64,000 bases of DNA from Domibacillus mangrovi (GTDB lineage Bacteria > Bacillota > Bacilli > Bacillales > Domibacillaceae): contig NZ_MRWQ01000001.1 of NCBI RefSeq assembly GCF_001906925.1, positions 434,001 through 498,000 of the forward strand, given 5' to 3'. The translations under genes and the position numbers were made by a program. Of the stretch, positions 28,625 to 36,615 are shown in pieces (the stretch's first letter is position 1; the number at the start of each line of letters is the position of its first letter). The notes below the pieces were generated by a model that made no database searches, had not been told where the DNA came from, and was given only the letters and a program-made list of their open reading frames with translations.

Positions 28625-30400
28625 TTATTCTTCTCTCAATGCATTCAATACAGCCTCCGCTGTTTTGTCTGGAATGCCCGCTGCGATAATTTCTTCTTTC
28701 GTTGCCTCTTTTAACTTTTTCAATGACCCGAATGTTTTTAATAGCTGCTTTTTCCGCTGCGGACCAATACCTTCAATATCATCGAGTAGAGACTGAAATG
28801 CACTTTTCCCACGGATTTGCCTATGAAAGGTAATCGCGAATCGATGTACTTCATCTTGAATACGCTGAAGCAAATAAAACGCTTGGCTATTATGTTTTAG
28901 CGGCACAATTTGTAATGGGTTTCCGTATAAAAGCTGCGATGTACGGTGCCGGTCGTCTTTCGCAAGACCGGCAATCGGAATATCGAGACCAAGCTCATTT
29001 AACAAAATGTCACGGGCTGCTTCAATCTGCCCTTTTCCCCCATCGATAATAATTAAATCAGGCAACGGCAAATGTTCCTGCAGAACACGTGCGTAACGGC
29101 GGCGGATGACTTCACGCATTGACCCGTAATCATCCGGTCCTGTCACTGTTTTAACTTTATATTTCCGGTACTCTTTTTTTTCCGCCTTCCCGTCGATGAA
29201 TACAACCATTGCGGATACAGGATTCGTTCCTTGAATATTTGAGTTATCAAATGCTTCGATGCGTAAAGGTACATGAATATTCATTACTTCGCCGAGCTGT
29301 TCAGCTGCTTTAATGGTGCGTTCTTCGTCCCGATCGATCAATGCGAATTTTTCACTCAGCGATGCTTTTGCATTATTTTCAGCAAGCTTCACAAGTTCTT
29401 TTTTCTTTCCACGTTGCGGTTTAATCATCGGCACTCCAATAAGCTGTTCCGCTATGTGTTCGTCTACTGCATCCGGCAATAATATTTCTTTTGGTTTAAA
29501 GTGTTCCGGGGCTTCATAGAAACGGCCAAGATAGGTTAAAAATTCTTCTTCTGGTTCACTGTAAATAGGGAATGTGGACACGTCCCGCTCAATCAATCTT
29601 CCCTGTCTGACAAAAAACACTTGTACACACATCCACCCTTTATCAACGGTGTAACCAAAGACGTCACGGTCCGTAAAATCGGCCATATTAATTTTCTGTT
29701 TTTCCATAAGCGTATCGATATTTGAAATTTGGTCACGATATTCTTTAGCCCGCTCAAATTCCAGCTTTTCCGCTGCTTCATTCATTTTATCGGTAAGTGT
29801 TTTTTTCACATCATGATGGCCGCCATTTAAAAACCGAGTAATTTCTGCCGCCATTTCTTTGTATGTCCCGGTTGGTACATCTTTTATACATGGTGCGAGA
29901 CACTGTCCCATGTGATAATAAAGACAGACGCGGTCTGGCAGCGTCGAACATTTTCTAAGCGGATAAAGCCGATCGAGTAGCTTTTTCGTTTCATTTGCAG
30001 CATACGCATTCGGATAAGGGCCAAAATACTTTGCTTTATCTTTTTTCACTTTCCTTGTAATCATTAAGCGCGGATGACGTTCAGCTGTCAGCTTAATAAA
30101 CGGATAGCTCTTATCATCTTTCAACATAATGTTGTATTTCGGATCATGTTTTTTAATTAGATTCAGCTCTAAAATAAGCGCTTCTAAATCCGATGATGTG
30201 ATAATGTATTCAAAATCAACAATTTCACTAACGAGACGAGTCGTTTTCACGTCATTTGAGCCAGTAAAATAAGATCGCACCCGATTTTTTAATATTTTTG
30301 CCTTGCCCACATAAATAATGGTACTATGCCGATCTTTCATTAAATAACAGCCGGGTTCATCGGGCAAAAGAGATAATTTATGCCGGATTCGTTCATTCAC
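28625..30400 (-). CDS. uvrC: UvrABC system protein C (excinuclease subunit)
   Basis: It makes both incisions in nucleotide excision repair. The 591 residues have the N-terminal GIY-YIG nuclease (PGCYLMKD, then [18 protein letters not shown]), a UVR motif that contacts UvrB (about 200-235), the RNase H-like 5' nuclease ([21 protein letters not shown], with later IIDGGKGQ), and a C-terminal helix-hairpin-helix. GTG 30400 is preferred; the upstream GTG overlaps the ribosome site AGAGGTGG. Confidence 0.96.
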   Translation of the reverse strand: MNERIRHKLSLLPDEPGCYLMKDRHSTIIYVGKAKILKNRVRSYFTGSNDVKTTRLVSEIVDFEYIITSSDLEALILELNLIKKHDPKYNIMLKDDKSYPFIKLTAERHPRLMITRKVKKDKAKYFGPYPNAYAANETKKLLDRLYPLRKCSTLPDRVCLYYHMGQCLAPCIKDVPTGTYKEMAAEITRFLNGGHHDVKKTLTDKMNEAAEKLEFERAKEYRDQISNIDTLMEKQKINMADFTDRDVFGYTVDKGWMCVQVFFVRQGRLIERDVSTFPIYSEPEEEFLTYLGRFYEAPEHFKPKEILLPDAVDEHIAEQLIGVPMIKPQRGKKKELVKLAENNAKASLSEKFALIDRDEERTIKAAEQLGEVMNIHVPLRIEAFDNSNIQGTNPVSAMVVFIDGKAEKKEYRKYKVKTVTGPDDYGSMREVIRRRYARVLQEHLPLPDLIIIDGGKGQIEAARDILLNELGLDIPIAGLAKDDRHRTSQLLYGNPLQIVPLKHNSQAFYLLQRIQDEVHRFAITFHRQIRGKSAFQSLLDDIEGIGPQRKKQLLKTFGSLKKLKEATKEEIIAAGIPDKTAEAVLNALREE

Positions 30401-30426
30401 TACGACCACCTCTTTCGTACAAAAAA

Positions 30427-30453
30427 AGCGCCCCCGTTAAAGCGGGACGCCTC
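30427..30453 (-). terminator. Terminator of trxA
   Basis: On the minus strand GCGTCCCG pairs with GGGGGCGC with one bulge, then TTTTTTT. Confidence 0.8.
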
Positions 30454-30460
30454 ATGTTAA

Positions 30461-30775
30461 TTATGCGTTACGGTTTATAAGCTCTTCAAGTGCTTCTTTT
30501 GGCTGGTAGCCGATGACTTTGTCAACTGGCTGTCCATCTTTAAAAAGAATCAATGTTGGGATACTCATAACGCCATATTTGCCTGCTGTTTGCTGATTTT
30601 CATCAACATCAAGCTTAACGATTTTCACTTTTCCACCAAGTTCCGAATCCAATTCTTCAAGAACGGGAGCGATCATTTTACAAGGGCCGCACCAAGGTGC
30701 CCAAAAATCAGCGAGCACGAGGCCGCTGCCTGTTTCAGTTGAAAAGTTTTGATCAGTTGCTTTTACGATTGCCAT
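30461..30775 (-). CDS. trxA: Thioredoxin
   Basis: The general cytoplasmic disulfide reductant, 104 residues, with the active site WCGPCK (C29, C32) and the cis-proline in [15 protein letters not shown] precedes the start. It lies between uvrC and etfA as in B. subtilis, with its own terminator. Confidence 0.97.
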   Translation of the reverse strand: MAIVKATDQNFSTETGSGLVLADFWAPWCGPCKMIAPVLEELDSELGGKVKIVKLDVDENQQTAGKYGVMSIPTLILFKDGQPVDKVIGYQPKEALEELINRNA

Positions 30776-30851
30776 ATATACTTACCTCCCATGTTTCTAA
30801 ATAATAAGGAAAGTATATCATCGTTTTTTAGTGGATGCTATTAATTTGCTC

Positions 30852-31007
30852 ATAAAGTGAAACTTCATTCAGTGGGGTTTCTTCATCCCCTATTGAATGT
30901 TAGTTGAACCAATCAGGCTTTTACGGGCAGTGGATCCCCCCGCTTATCCTTCTTTTCTTTTCGATGTCTTGAAGCGAGGGTCTTACTGCCCGTTAATGCG
31001 GGATAAA
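30852..31007 (+). repeat. Dispersed structured repeat, copy 2 (bcr1-like)
   Basis: A 156-bp element with the same borders (ATAAA), 5' hairpin and nested 3' hairpin as 28387-28543. It occupies most of the gap between etfA and trxA. Differences in the hairpin arms, such as ACTGAATG becoming ATTGAATG, are partly G-T tolerant, consistent with selection on RNA structure but not proof. Confidence 0.85.
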
Positions 31008-31023
31008 AGAAAATAACCTTTAT

Positions 31024-32004
31024 TTATGGTTGAGCTGCCTTCAATCTTTTAATCTCTTCTGACAACATCGGCACAACTTCAAACAAATCACCGACGATGC
31101 CATAATCCGCCACATTAAAAATATTGGCTTCCGGATCTTTGTTAATTGCCACGATCACTTTGGAGTTAGACATACCTGCAAGGTGCTGAATCGCACCAGA
31201 AATGCCGCATGCAATGTATAAATCGGGTGTCACAACCTTACCTGTCTGACCAATTTGCATGGAATAATCACAGTATCCTGCGTCACAAGCACCACGTGAG
31301 GCGCCGACAGCTCCTCCTAGAACGTCTGCTAGTTTTTTGAGCGGTTTAAATCCTTCATCGCTTTTCACACCACGTCCGCCGGCAACAATTACTTTTGCTT
31401 CCGACAAATCCACACCGCTTGCTACTTTACGGATGACATCTTGAATGACCGTACGCAAATCAGTAATGGATACAGAAACGCTCGCAATGTCACCTGAACG
31501 CAACTCATCTTTTTCAAGCGATTCAATATTATTCGGACGCACAGTCACAAAGACAAGTTCTTCTTTTCCTATGATTTTTTCAAAGGCTTTTCCGGAATAA
31601 ATGGGTCGTGTAAACACAATGGTATCGCCTTCTTCTTCCACAGATGTGGCATCAGATATTAAACCGGCATTCAGTTTCGCTGCTATTTTCGGTGATAGAT
31701 CTTTTCCAAGTGCCGTATGACCGAACACAATCCCTTCAGGCTGTTCCTGCTCCACCACCGCCATAAACGCCTGCGAATAGCCATCAGGTGTATATTGAAA
31801 CAGTTTTGCATCTTCGACTGTTAACACACGATCTGCACCATATTGAATGAGATCATTTGCAAGCACACTAACAGATTCACCAATTAACACACCGATCACT
31901 TCGCCGCCTTGCGCCACTTTTTTACCGGCAGCAACAGCTTCAAACGACACGTTGCGCAGCTGTCCATCACGGATTTCACCTAATACGAGTACTTTCTTCC
32001 CCAT
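31024..32004 (-). CDS. etfA: Electron transfer flavoprotein alpha subunit
   Basis: It binds FAD and passes electrons from acyl-CoA dehydrogenases towards the quinone pool. The 326 residues end with the FAD-binding domain, whose motifs are VVAGGRGVKSDEGF, GASRGACDAGY, and the signature YIACGISGAIQHLAGM with NKDPEANIF. Last gene of the fatty-acid degradation operon, directly after etfB. Confidence 0.96.
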   Translation of the reverse strand: MGKKVLVLGEIRDGQLRNVSFEAVAAGKKVAQGGEVIGVLIGESVSVLANDLIQYGADRVLTVEDAKLFQYTPDGYSQAFMAVVEQEQPEGIVFGHTALGKDLSPKIAAKLNAGLISDATSVEEEGDTIVFTRPIYSGKAFEKIIGKEELVFVTVRPNNIESLEKDELRSGDIASVSVSITDLRTVIQDVIRKVASGVDLSEAKVIVAGGRGVKSDEGFKPLKKLADVLGGAVGASRGACDAGYCDYSMQIGQTGKVVTPDLYIACGISGAIQHLAGMSNSKVIVAINKDPEANIFNVADYGIVGDLFEVVPMLSEEIKRLKAAQP

Positions 32005-32032
32005 GAAAAACCCTCCCTCTTGTACGTGAACA

Positions 32033-32806
32033 TTAAATGACTTTTGCCTCTGACCGAAGTAAGCTGACGAGTTCCTGTACTTGATGAGTCAAGTCGCCTT
32101 CAAGAATGCGACCAGCTGATTTATCTGGAGGTAGGAAAATATCTAAGATCTTCGTTTTCGATTCAACGTCGTCTTCTTCAAGGTCCAAGTCAGCCAGTTC
32201 CAATTCTTCGAGTGGTTTTTTCTTCGCTTTCATAATGCCTGGGAGAGATGGATAACGCGGATCATTTAACCCTTGCTGACATGTAACGAGCACAGGCAGT
32301 GACGTCTTAATCATTTCTGAATCACCTTCAACATCGCGCGTGATGGAGACGTTTGATCCATCGATATCGATATTCGTAATCGTCGTCACATACGGAATGT
32401 CTAGCATAGCGGCTACACGCGGCCCGACTTGCCCGCTTCCTCCGTCAATTGCGACATTTCCGGCTAAAATGAGGTCCACTTCTTTATCCTTAAAGTATTG
32501 CACTAAAATTTTAGCCGTCGTAAATGGATCGCCTTCTTTAAGATCATCTTCTGTATTGATTAAAACGGCTTTATCTGCCCCCATCGCAAGAGCCATACGC
32601 AGCTGTTTTCCCGCTTCCTCACTGCCGACTGAGACGACTGTTACTTCCCCTTCATGCGCATCACGAATTTGGATTGCTTCTTCTACGGCATATTCATCGT
32701 ACGGGTTAATAATAAATTCAGCGCCATCCTCTTCAATTTGACCGCCGTTAATCGATATTTTTTCTTCTGTGTCAAATGTTCTTTTCATCAAAACGTAAAT
32801 GTTCAT
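32033..32806 (-). CDS. etfB: Electron transfer flavoprotein beta subunit
   Basis: Partner of EtfA; it holds AMP and completes the ETF dimer. ATG 32806 (MNIYVLMKRTFDTEE), with GGGAGGG upstream, gives 257 residues, the family length; the frame stays open for 52 codons upstream but that region is the end of the preceding gene in another frame. The signature VAAMLDIPYVTTIT is seen near 125. Confidence 0.96.
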   Translation of the reverse strand: MNIYVLMKRTFDTEEKISINGGQIEEDGAEFIINPYDEYAVEEAIQIRDAHEGEVTVVSVGSEEAGKQLRMALAMGADKAVLINTEDDLKEGDPFTTAKILVQYFKDKEVDLILAGNVAIDGGSGQVGPRVAAMLDIPYVTTITNIDIDGSNVSITRDVEGDSEMIKTSLPVLVTCQQGLNDPRYPSLPGIMKAKKKPLEELELADLDLEEDDVESKTKILDIFLPPDKSAGRILEGDLTHQVQELVSLLRSEAKVI

Positions 32807-32825
32807 CGCCAAGCCCTCCCATTCA

Positions 32826-33599
32826 TTAATAGCCTTTAAAGTCAGGTGAGCGTTTTTCGATAAATGCGCTAATACCTTCTTTCGCATCATCCGATAAAAA
32901 AACGGTTCCAAAAACATCCGCTTCTTTTTCAATCCCCTTATAATATTCGGCGTGTTTTGCATAATGAAGTAAGCTCATGGCTGCTTTTACACTAACTGGG
33001 CTTTTCGCCGCGATTTTCTGCGCTAATCTTCTCGCTTCCTGAAGTAATTCCTCTTCTAGATAGGCCGCATTCGCAAGGCCCCACTGAACAGCATCACGAC
33101 CTAATATTGGTTCACTCGTTAACATCATTTCCGCTGCTTTCGCCATTCCTACATACCGGGTAAGCCGCTGTGATCCACCGAAGCCCGGTACAAGACCAAG
33201 CTGCAATTCGGGCAGACCGAGTTTCGCGTTTTCTGCGACATAACGAATGTGGCAGCTCATGGCAAGTTCCAATCCGCCGCCAAGTGCAGCACCGTGAATC
33301 GCAGCAATCACAGGCTTAGGAAAGGTTTCGATTCGCTCCATCAAACGTTGTCCTCTTGTCGATAATTTTACAAACTCTTCCTTAGACGGAACGGTGGTAA
33401 ATTCTTTTATATCGGCTCCAGCCGAGAAAAAACGGCCTTCTCCGTATAAAATAACGGACCGTACGTCATGATCCTGTTCGATTATATCCAGTGCCTGCTC
33501 CATTTCAGTGAAGACTACACTTGCAAGTGCATTAGCAGGAGCATGGTTCATGACAACTTCTGCTACCCGCTTTTCCTTCCTTACAGATATATACAGCAT
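32826..33599 (-). CDS. fadB: Enoyl-CoA hydratase (YsiB / FadB)
   Basis: A crotonase-fold enzyme that hydrates trans-2-enoyl-CoA in beta-oxidation. The 257 residues have the oxyanion-hole motifs FSAGADIKEF (about 67) and HGAALGGGLELAMSCH (about 105), and a catalytic glutamate in GLPELQLGLVPGFGG. ATG 33599 lies one base past the fadR stop, and its ribosome site GAGGAG is inside the end of fadR. It is a stand-alone hydratase, not the fused FadB of enterobacteria. Confidence 0.94.
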   Translation of the reverse strand: MLYISVRKEKRVAEVVMNHAPANALASVVFTEMEQALDIIEQDHDVRSVILYGEGRFFSAGADIKEFTTVPSKEEFVKLSTRGQRLMERIETFPKPVIAAIHGAALGGGLELAMSCHIRYVAENAKLGLPELQLGLVPGFGGSQRLTRYVGMAKAAEMMLTSEPILGRDAVQWGLANAAYLEEELLQEARRLAQKIAAKSPVSVKAAMSLLHYAKHAEYYKGIEKEADVFGTVFLSDDAKEGISAFIEKRSPDFKGY

Positions 33600-33600
33600 G

Positions 33601-34194
33601 TCATCTCCTCTTTTCAGCTGAAAATCCATTCAAGAGCATTTCTACAACGTCCGGTGCAGATGCAGTCAAATCATACTTTTGGTCATTCATAACCCATGTT
33701 GTAATCATTTCATCAAGGGTTCCAAAAATCATTTGCCGGGCAAGACGAATATTTAAATTGCTTCGGAACTCACCATTGTCGATCCCGTCTTGTAAAATCT
33801 GATCGATTAACAGAAAGTATTCTTTCAGCACTTCATTAATTTTCAATCGCAGCTCTTTATTAGACTGACGCAGTTCAAGCTGTGTCACAACGGCTAAATG
33901 AGGATCTTCTGTCAGCATTGTAAAATGATTTTCAACAAGCATCCTCAATTGCTCAGCTGCTTTCGCTTTTATTTGAATACTTTCTCTCATTTTTACAGCG
34001 AACATCCCTACTTTTTCTTGAAAAAGAGAGATAAGGATGTCTTCTTTATTTTTAAAATATAAATAAATTGTTCCATCCGCTACACCAGCTTGCCTAGCAA
34101 TTTTGGATACTTGCGCCTGATGGTATCCATTTTCAGCAATGGCAATAACAGCGGCATCAATGATTTGATGATATTTTGGTTTGTTTTTTTTCAT
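33601..34194 (-). CDS. fadR: TetR-family fatty-acid degradation regulator FadR (YsiA)
   Basis: A repressor that in Bacillus releases DNA when long-chain acyl-CoA binds. The 197 residues have an N-terminal helix-turn-helix (IIDAAVIAIAENGYHQAQVSKIARQAGVADGTIYLYFKNKEDIL) and an all-helical ligand domain, closely resembling B. subtilis FadR (ELRQSN, RLARQMIFGT and TTWVMNDQKYDL conserved). The start MKKNKPKYHQ fits the family; the frame extends 16 codons upstream across a FadR-like box. Autoregulation is inferred from that box. Confidence 0.95.
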   Translation of the reverse strand: MKKNKPKYHQIIDAAVIAIAENGYHQAQVSKIARQAGVADGTIYLYFKNKEDILISLFQEKVGMFAVKMRESIQIKAKAAEQLRMLVENHFTMLTEDPHLAVVTQLELRQSNKELRLKINEVLKEYFLLIDQILQDGIDNGEFRSNLNIRLARQMIFGTLDEMITTWVMNDQKYDLTASAPDVVEMLLNGFSAEKRR

Positions 34195-34226
34195 AATAAA
34201 CAAGTCGCCTTCCTGACTGAGATGAA

Positions 34227-34246
34227 ATGAATGGTTGTTCATTCAT
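34227..34246. promoter_or_regulatory. FadR-like operator between lcfA and fadR
   Basis: ATGAATG and CATTCAT form a perfect inverted pair around 6 bp, resembling the known Bacillus FadR box (TGAATGA-type arms). Its place just before fadR would allow an internal, autoregulated promoter. Confidence 0.6.
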
Positions 34247-34299
34247 GCGCTTATCTTACAACCTATACTTCACTTCGTCAAGCAGACGATCAGGTAGGG

Positions 34300-35988
34300 T
34301 TATTCTTCTCTTTCCATTTTTTTCTTTTCTTCGTCTACAAGCACACGCCGTAAAATTTTCCCGACAGCCGTTTTAGGCAGTTCTTCTCGGAAGTCATAAA
34401 CATGTGGCACTTTGTATACAGCTAGATTTTTGCGGCAATAGTCATCGAGTTCTTTTTCTGTCACTTGGCGGCCCTCTTTTAACACAATGTACGCTTTCAC
34501 CGTTTCCCCGCGATATGGATCCGGTATACCTGCAACGACTGCTTCTTGAATCGCTTCATGCTCATACAGCACTTCTTCTACATCACGCGGATAAATATTG
34601 AATCCACCAGCTATAATAATGTCTTTCTTCCGGTCAACGATATAGAAGAATCCGTTTTCATCCATATAGCCAATATCTCCTGTTAACAACCAGCCGTCTT
34701 TAAATGACTGCTCTGTTTCTTCAGGACGGTTCCAGTACCCTTTCATTACTTGCGGCCCCTTCACGACAATTTCACCTAATTCACCGGGTCTTTCCACCAG
34801 TTCGTTCGTCTGCATAGAATAAATAGCGGCATCTGTATCCGGCCATGGAACGCCGACGCTTCCTTTTATCCGGTCACCCCAGATGAAATTTGCATGAGTG
34901 ACTGGTGATGTTTCTGTTAATCCGTATCCTTCAACGAGCTTACCGCCTGTCACATCCTCAAATTTTTTCTGTATATCGGCAGGAAGCGGTGCAGAACCGC
35001 TAATACAGGCATCGATAGAAGACAAATCGTATTTTTTCATGTTCGGATCATTCAAAAGGGCAATATAAATCGTCGGCGCCCCTGGAAAAATCGTCGGCTT
35101 TTGTTTTTGAATTGTTTTCAGTGTCGTTTTTGCATCAAACTTCGGAAGCAACACCATTTTATAGCCTTGCATAACAGATAAAATCATCACAGTCGTCATC
35201 CCATACACGTGGAAAAATGGAATGATCCCCAAAATAATTTCGGCACCTGGACGATACTTGTACATCCATGCGGCACACATCGATGCATTCGCCACAAGGT
35301 TTTTATGCGTCAGGATAACCCCTTTTGGAAAGCCCGTCGTCCCTCCTGTATACTGCAAAACGGCAGGATCATTTTCAATATTGATATTTAGCAGCTCTTC
35401 TTTTACAGCTGGCCCTGCCATAATTTTGGTGAAATGATGATTGTTATTCCGGTCTTCAATGTGGACAACCATACCGGTTTGTTTCTTTTGAATAAGTGGG
35501 TACAGAATGTTTTTCGGAAATGGCAAGTAATCTTTGATGGCGGTTACAATGGTGTGTTCAAGTTGAGTATTACCGATGATGTGTTGGATGCGTGGATATA
35601 ACAGGTCAAGCGCAATCATAACTTTCGCGCCACAGTCTTTCAACTGGTATTCGATTTCCCGTTCTTTGTATAGTGGATTAAATTGTACGACAACAGCACC
35701 GGCATACATAACACCGTAAAAACTAATGACAGCCTGCGGACTATTCGGCAGCATAATCGCTACACGATCTCCTTTTTTAATACCTATTTTTTTTAAATAG
35801 GCGGCCATTTTTAATGCGGAATCGTACACTGTTTCATAGGTCAATTTCTTTCCGAGGAATTCAATCGCTATTTTGTCCCTGTATTCAGCGGCAGCTTTCG
35901 TTAAAAAAAGCGGAAGCGGCTGTTCTCCATACTGAATCGTTGCTGGGATCTCCGGCGGATAATGCGTTAGCCACGGTTTTTCAGTCAT
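34300..35988 (-). CDS. lcfA: Long-chain fatty acid-CoA ligase
   Basis: It activates fatty acids to acyl-CoA, using ATP, at the membrane face. The 562 residues show the AMP-binding signature YTGGTTGFPKGV (about 215), YGLTETSP, TGDIGYMDE and the C-terminal lysine region PKTAVGKILRR. ATG 35988 has GGGGTGG at good spacing. It heads the lcfA-fadR-fadB-etfB-etfA operon, and a FadR-like palindrome overlaps its promoter. Confidence 0.95.
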   Translation of the reverse strand: MTEKPWLTHYPPEIPATIQYGEQPLPLFLTKAAAEYRDKIAIEFLGKKLTYETVYDSALKMAAYLKKIGIKKGDRVAIMLPNSPQAVISFYGVMYAGAVVVQFNPLYKEREIEYQLKDCGAKVMIALDLLYPRIQHIIGNTQLEHTIVTAIKDYLPFPKNILYPLIQKKQTGMVVHIEDRNNNHHFTKIMAGPAVKEELLNINIENDPAVLQYTGGTTGFPKGVILTHKNLVANASMCAAWMYKYRPGAEIILGIIPFFHVYGMTTVMILSVMQGYKMVLLPKFDAKTTLKTIQKQKPTIFPGAPTIYIALLNDPNMKKYDLSSIDACISGSAPLPADIQKKFEDVTGGKLVEGYGLTETSPVTHANFIWGDRIKGSVGVPWPDTDAAIYSMQTNELVERPGELGEIVVKGPQVMKGYWNRPEETEQSFKDGWLLTGDIGYMDENGFFYIVDRKKDIIIAGGFNIYPRDVEEVLYEHEAIQEAVVAGIPDPYRGETVKAYIVLKEGRQVTEKELDDYCRKNLAVYKVPHVYDFREELPKTAVGKILRRVLVDEEKKKMEREE

Positions 35989-36031
35989 CTTCATCCACCC
36001 CTTTGTCAGAAGAATTAGTACTCTCACTAAA

Positions 36032-36057
36032 GTATAATGAATAATGATTCATTATAC
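36032..36057. promoter_or_regulatory. FadR-like operator over the lcfA promoter
   Basis: Two perfect 11-bp inverted arms, GTATAATGAAT and ATTCATTATAC, are 4 bp apart. The arms include TATAAT, so the operator probably covers the -10 box. The core matches the FadR consensus better than the box at 34227. Confidence 0.75.
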
Positions 36058-36065
36058 AAGAAAAT

Positions 36066-36090
36066 TAAAGCTGTCGTGGTGACAGCTTTA
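36066..36090 (-). terminator. Terminator of the 26-residue membrane ORF
   Basis: AAAGCTGTC pairs with GACAGCTTT around a 5-nt loop; the hairpin begins at the ORF stop. T content after the stem is modest. Confidence 0.7.
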
Positions 36091-36168
36091 ATTTAAATAC
36101 ATATATAGAATCCCAACTAGCAAAAAAGCAGCGCAAAAACCGAGCAGTACTTTTGCCAATGTTTCCAT
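36088..36168 (-). CDS. Small single-span membrane protein of 26 residues
   Basis: The ORF reads METLAKVLLGFCAAFLLVGI and then six more residues (LYMYLN). One hydrophobic helix spans about residues 6-24. It is preceded by GAGGAG at 7 nt and followed directly by a hairpin terminator, and it sits just downstream of a DUF350 membrane protein on the same strand (22-nt gap), so it may be its last operon partner. No family is recognised. Confidence rests on ribosome site, hydrophobic pattern and terminator only. Confidence 0.55.
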   Translation of the reverse strand: METLAKVLLGFCAAFLLVGILYMYLN

Positions 36169-36189
36169 TTGAAAACTCCTCTTTTCTCT

Positions 36190-36597
36190 TTACAGAAGTG
36201 CCGCGCCAATCATATACGACAACCCTACGGAAATAATGAACGAAATAAAACCGACTGCCCGATTATCACGCTCAATTTCTTTATCAACTTTAAATCCTGG
36301 CGTTAAAAATTCAAACATAAAGTAGCCAATGAGAAGTAAAATAAAACCAAAAATACCCCATCCCGCCATCGTCAGCACCGAATCATTGTTTAAGATCGAG
36401 TGCCGAAACACATTGGCGATTCCAAAGATTTTCCCACCGGTTGCCAGTGCGACGGCCATATTGCCACTCTTTATTTCTTTCCAGTTGCGATAGGATGTGA
36501 CAAGTTCAAAAACAGCCAGACATAAAATGATACAAATGGTTGCGATGCTGTAATAGCCGGCGAGCTGTACAAATTGATTTTCCCAAAAGCCAGTCAT
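36190..36597 (-). CDS. DUF350 integral membrane protein (YshE)
   Basis: A 135-residue protein with four membrane segments, of the DUF350 family that includes B. subtilis YshE next to mutS2. The conserved stretch NMAVALATGGKIFGIANVFRHS lies after the first helix. Its function is not known. It follows mutS2 by about 18 nt and is probably co-transcribed with it. Confidence 0.9.
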   Translation of the reverse strand: MTGFWENQFVQLAGYYSIATICIILCLAVFELVTSYRNWKEIKSGNMAVALATGGKIFGIANVFRHSILNNDSVLTMAGWGIFGFILLLIGYFMFEFLTPGFKVDKEIERDNRAVGFISFIISVGLSYMIGAALL

Positions 36598-36615
36598 GTA
36601 GTCGGGGCCTCCTCA

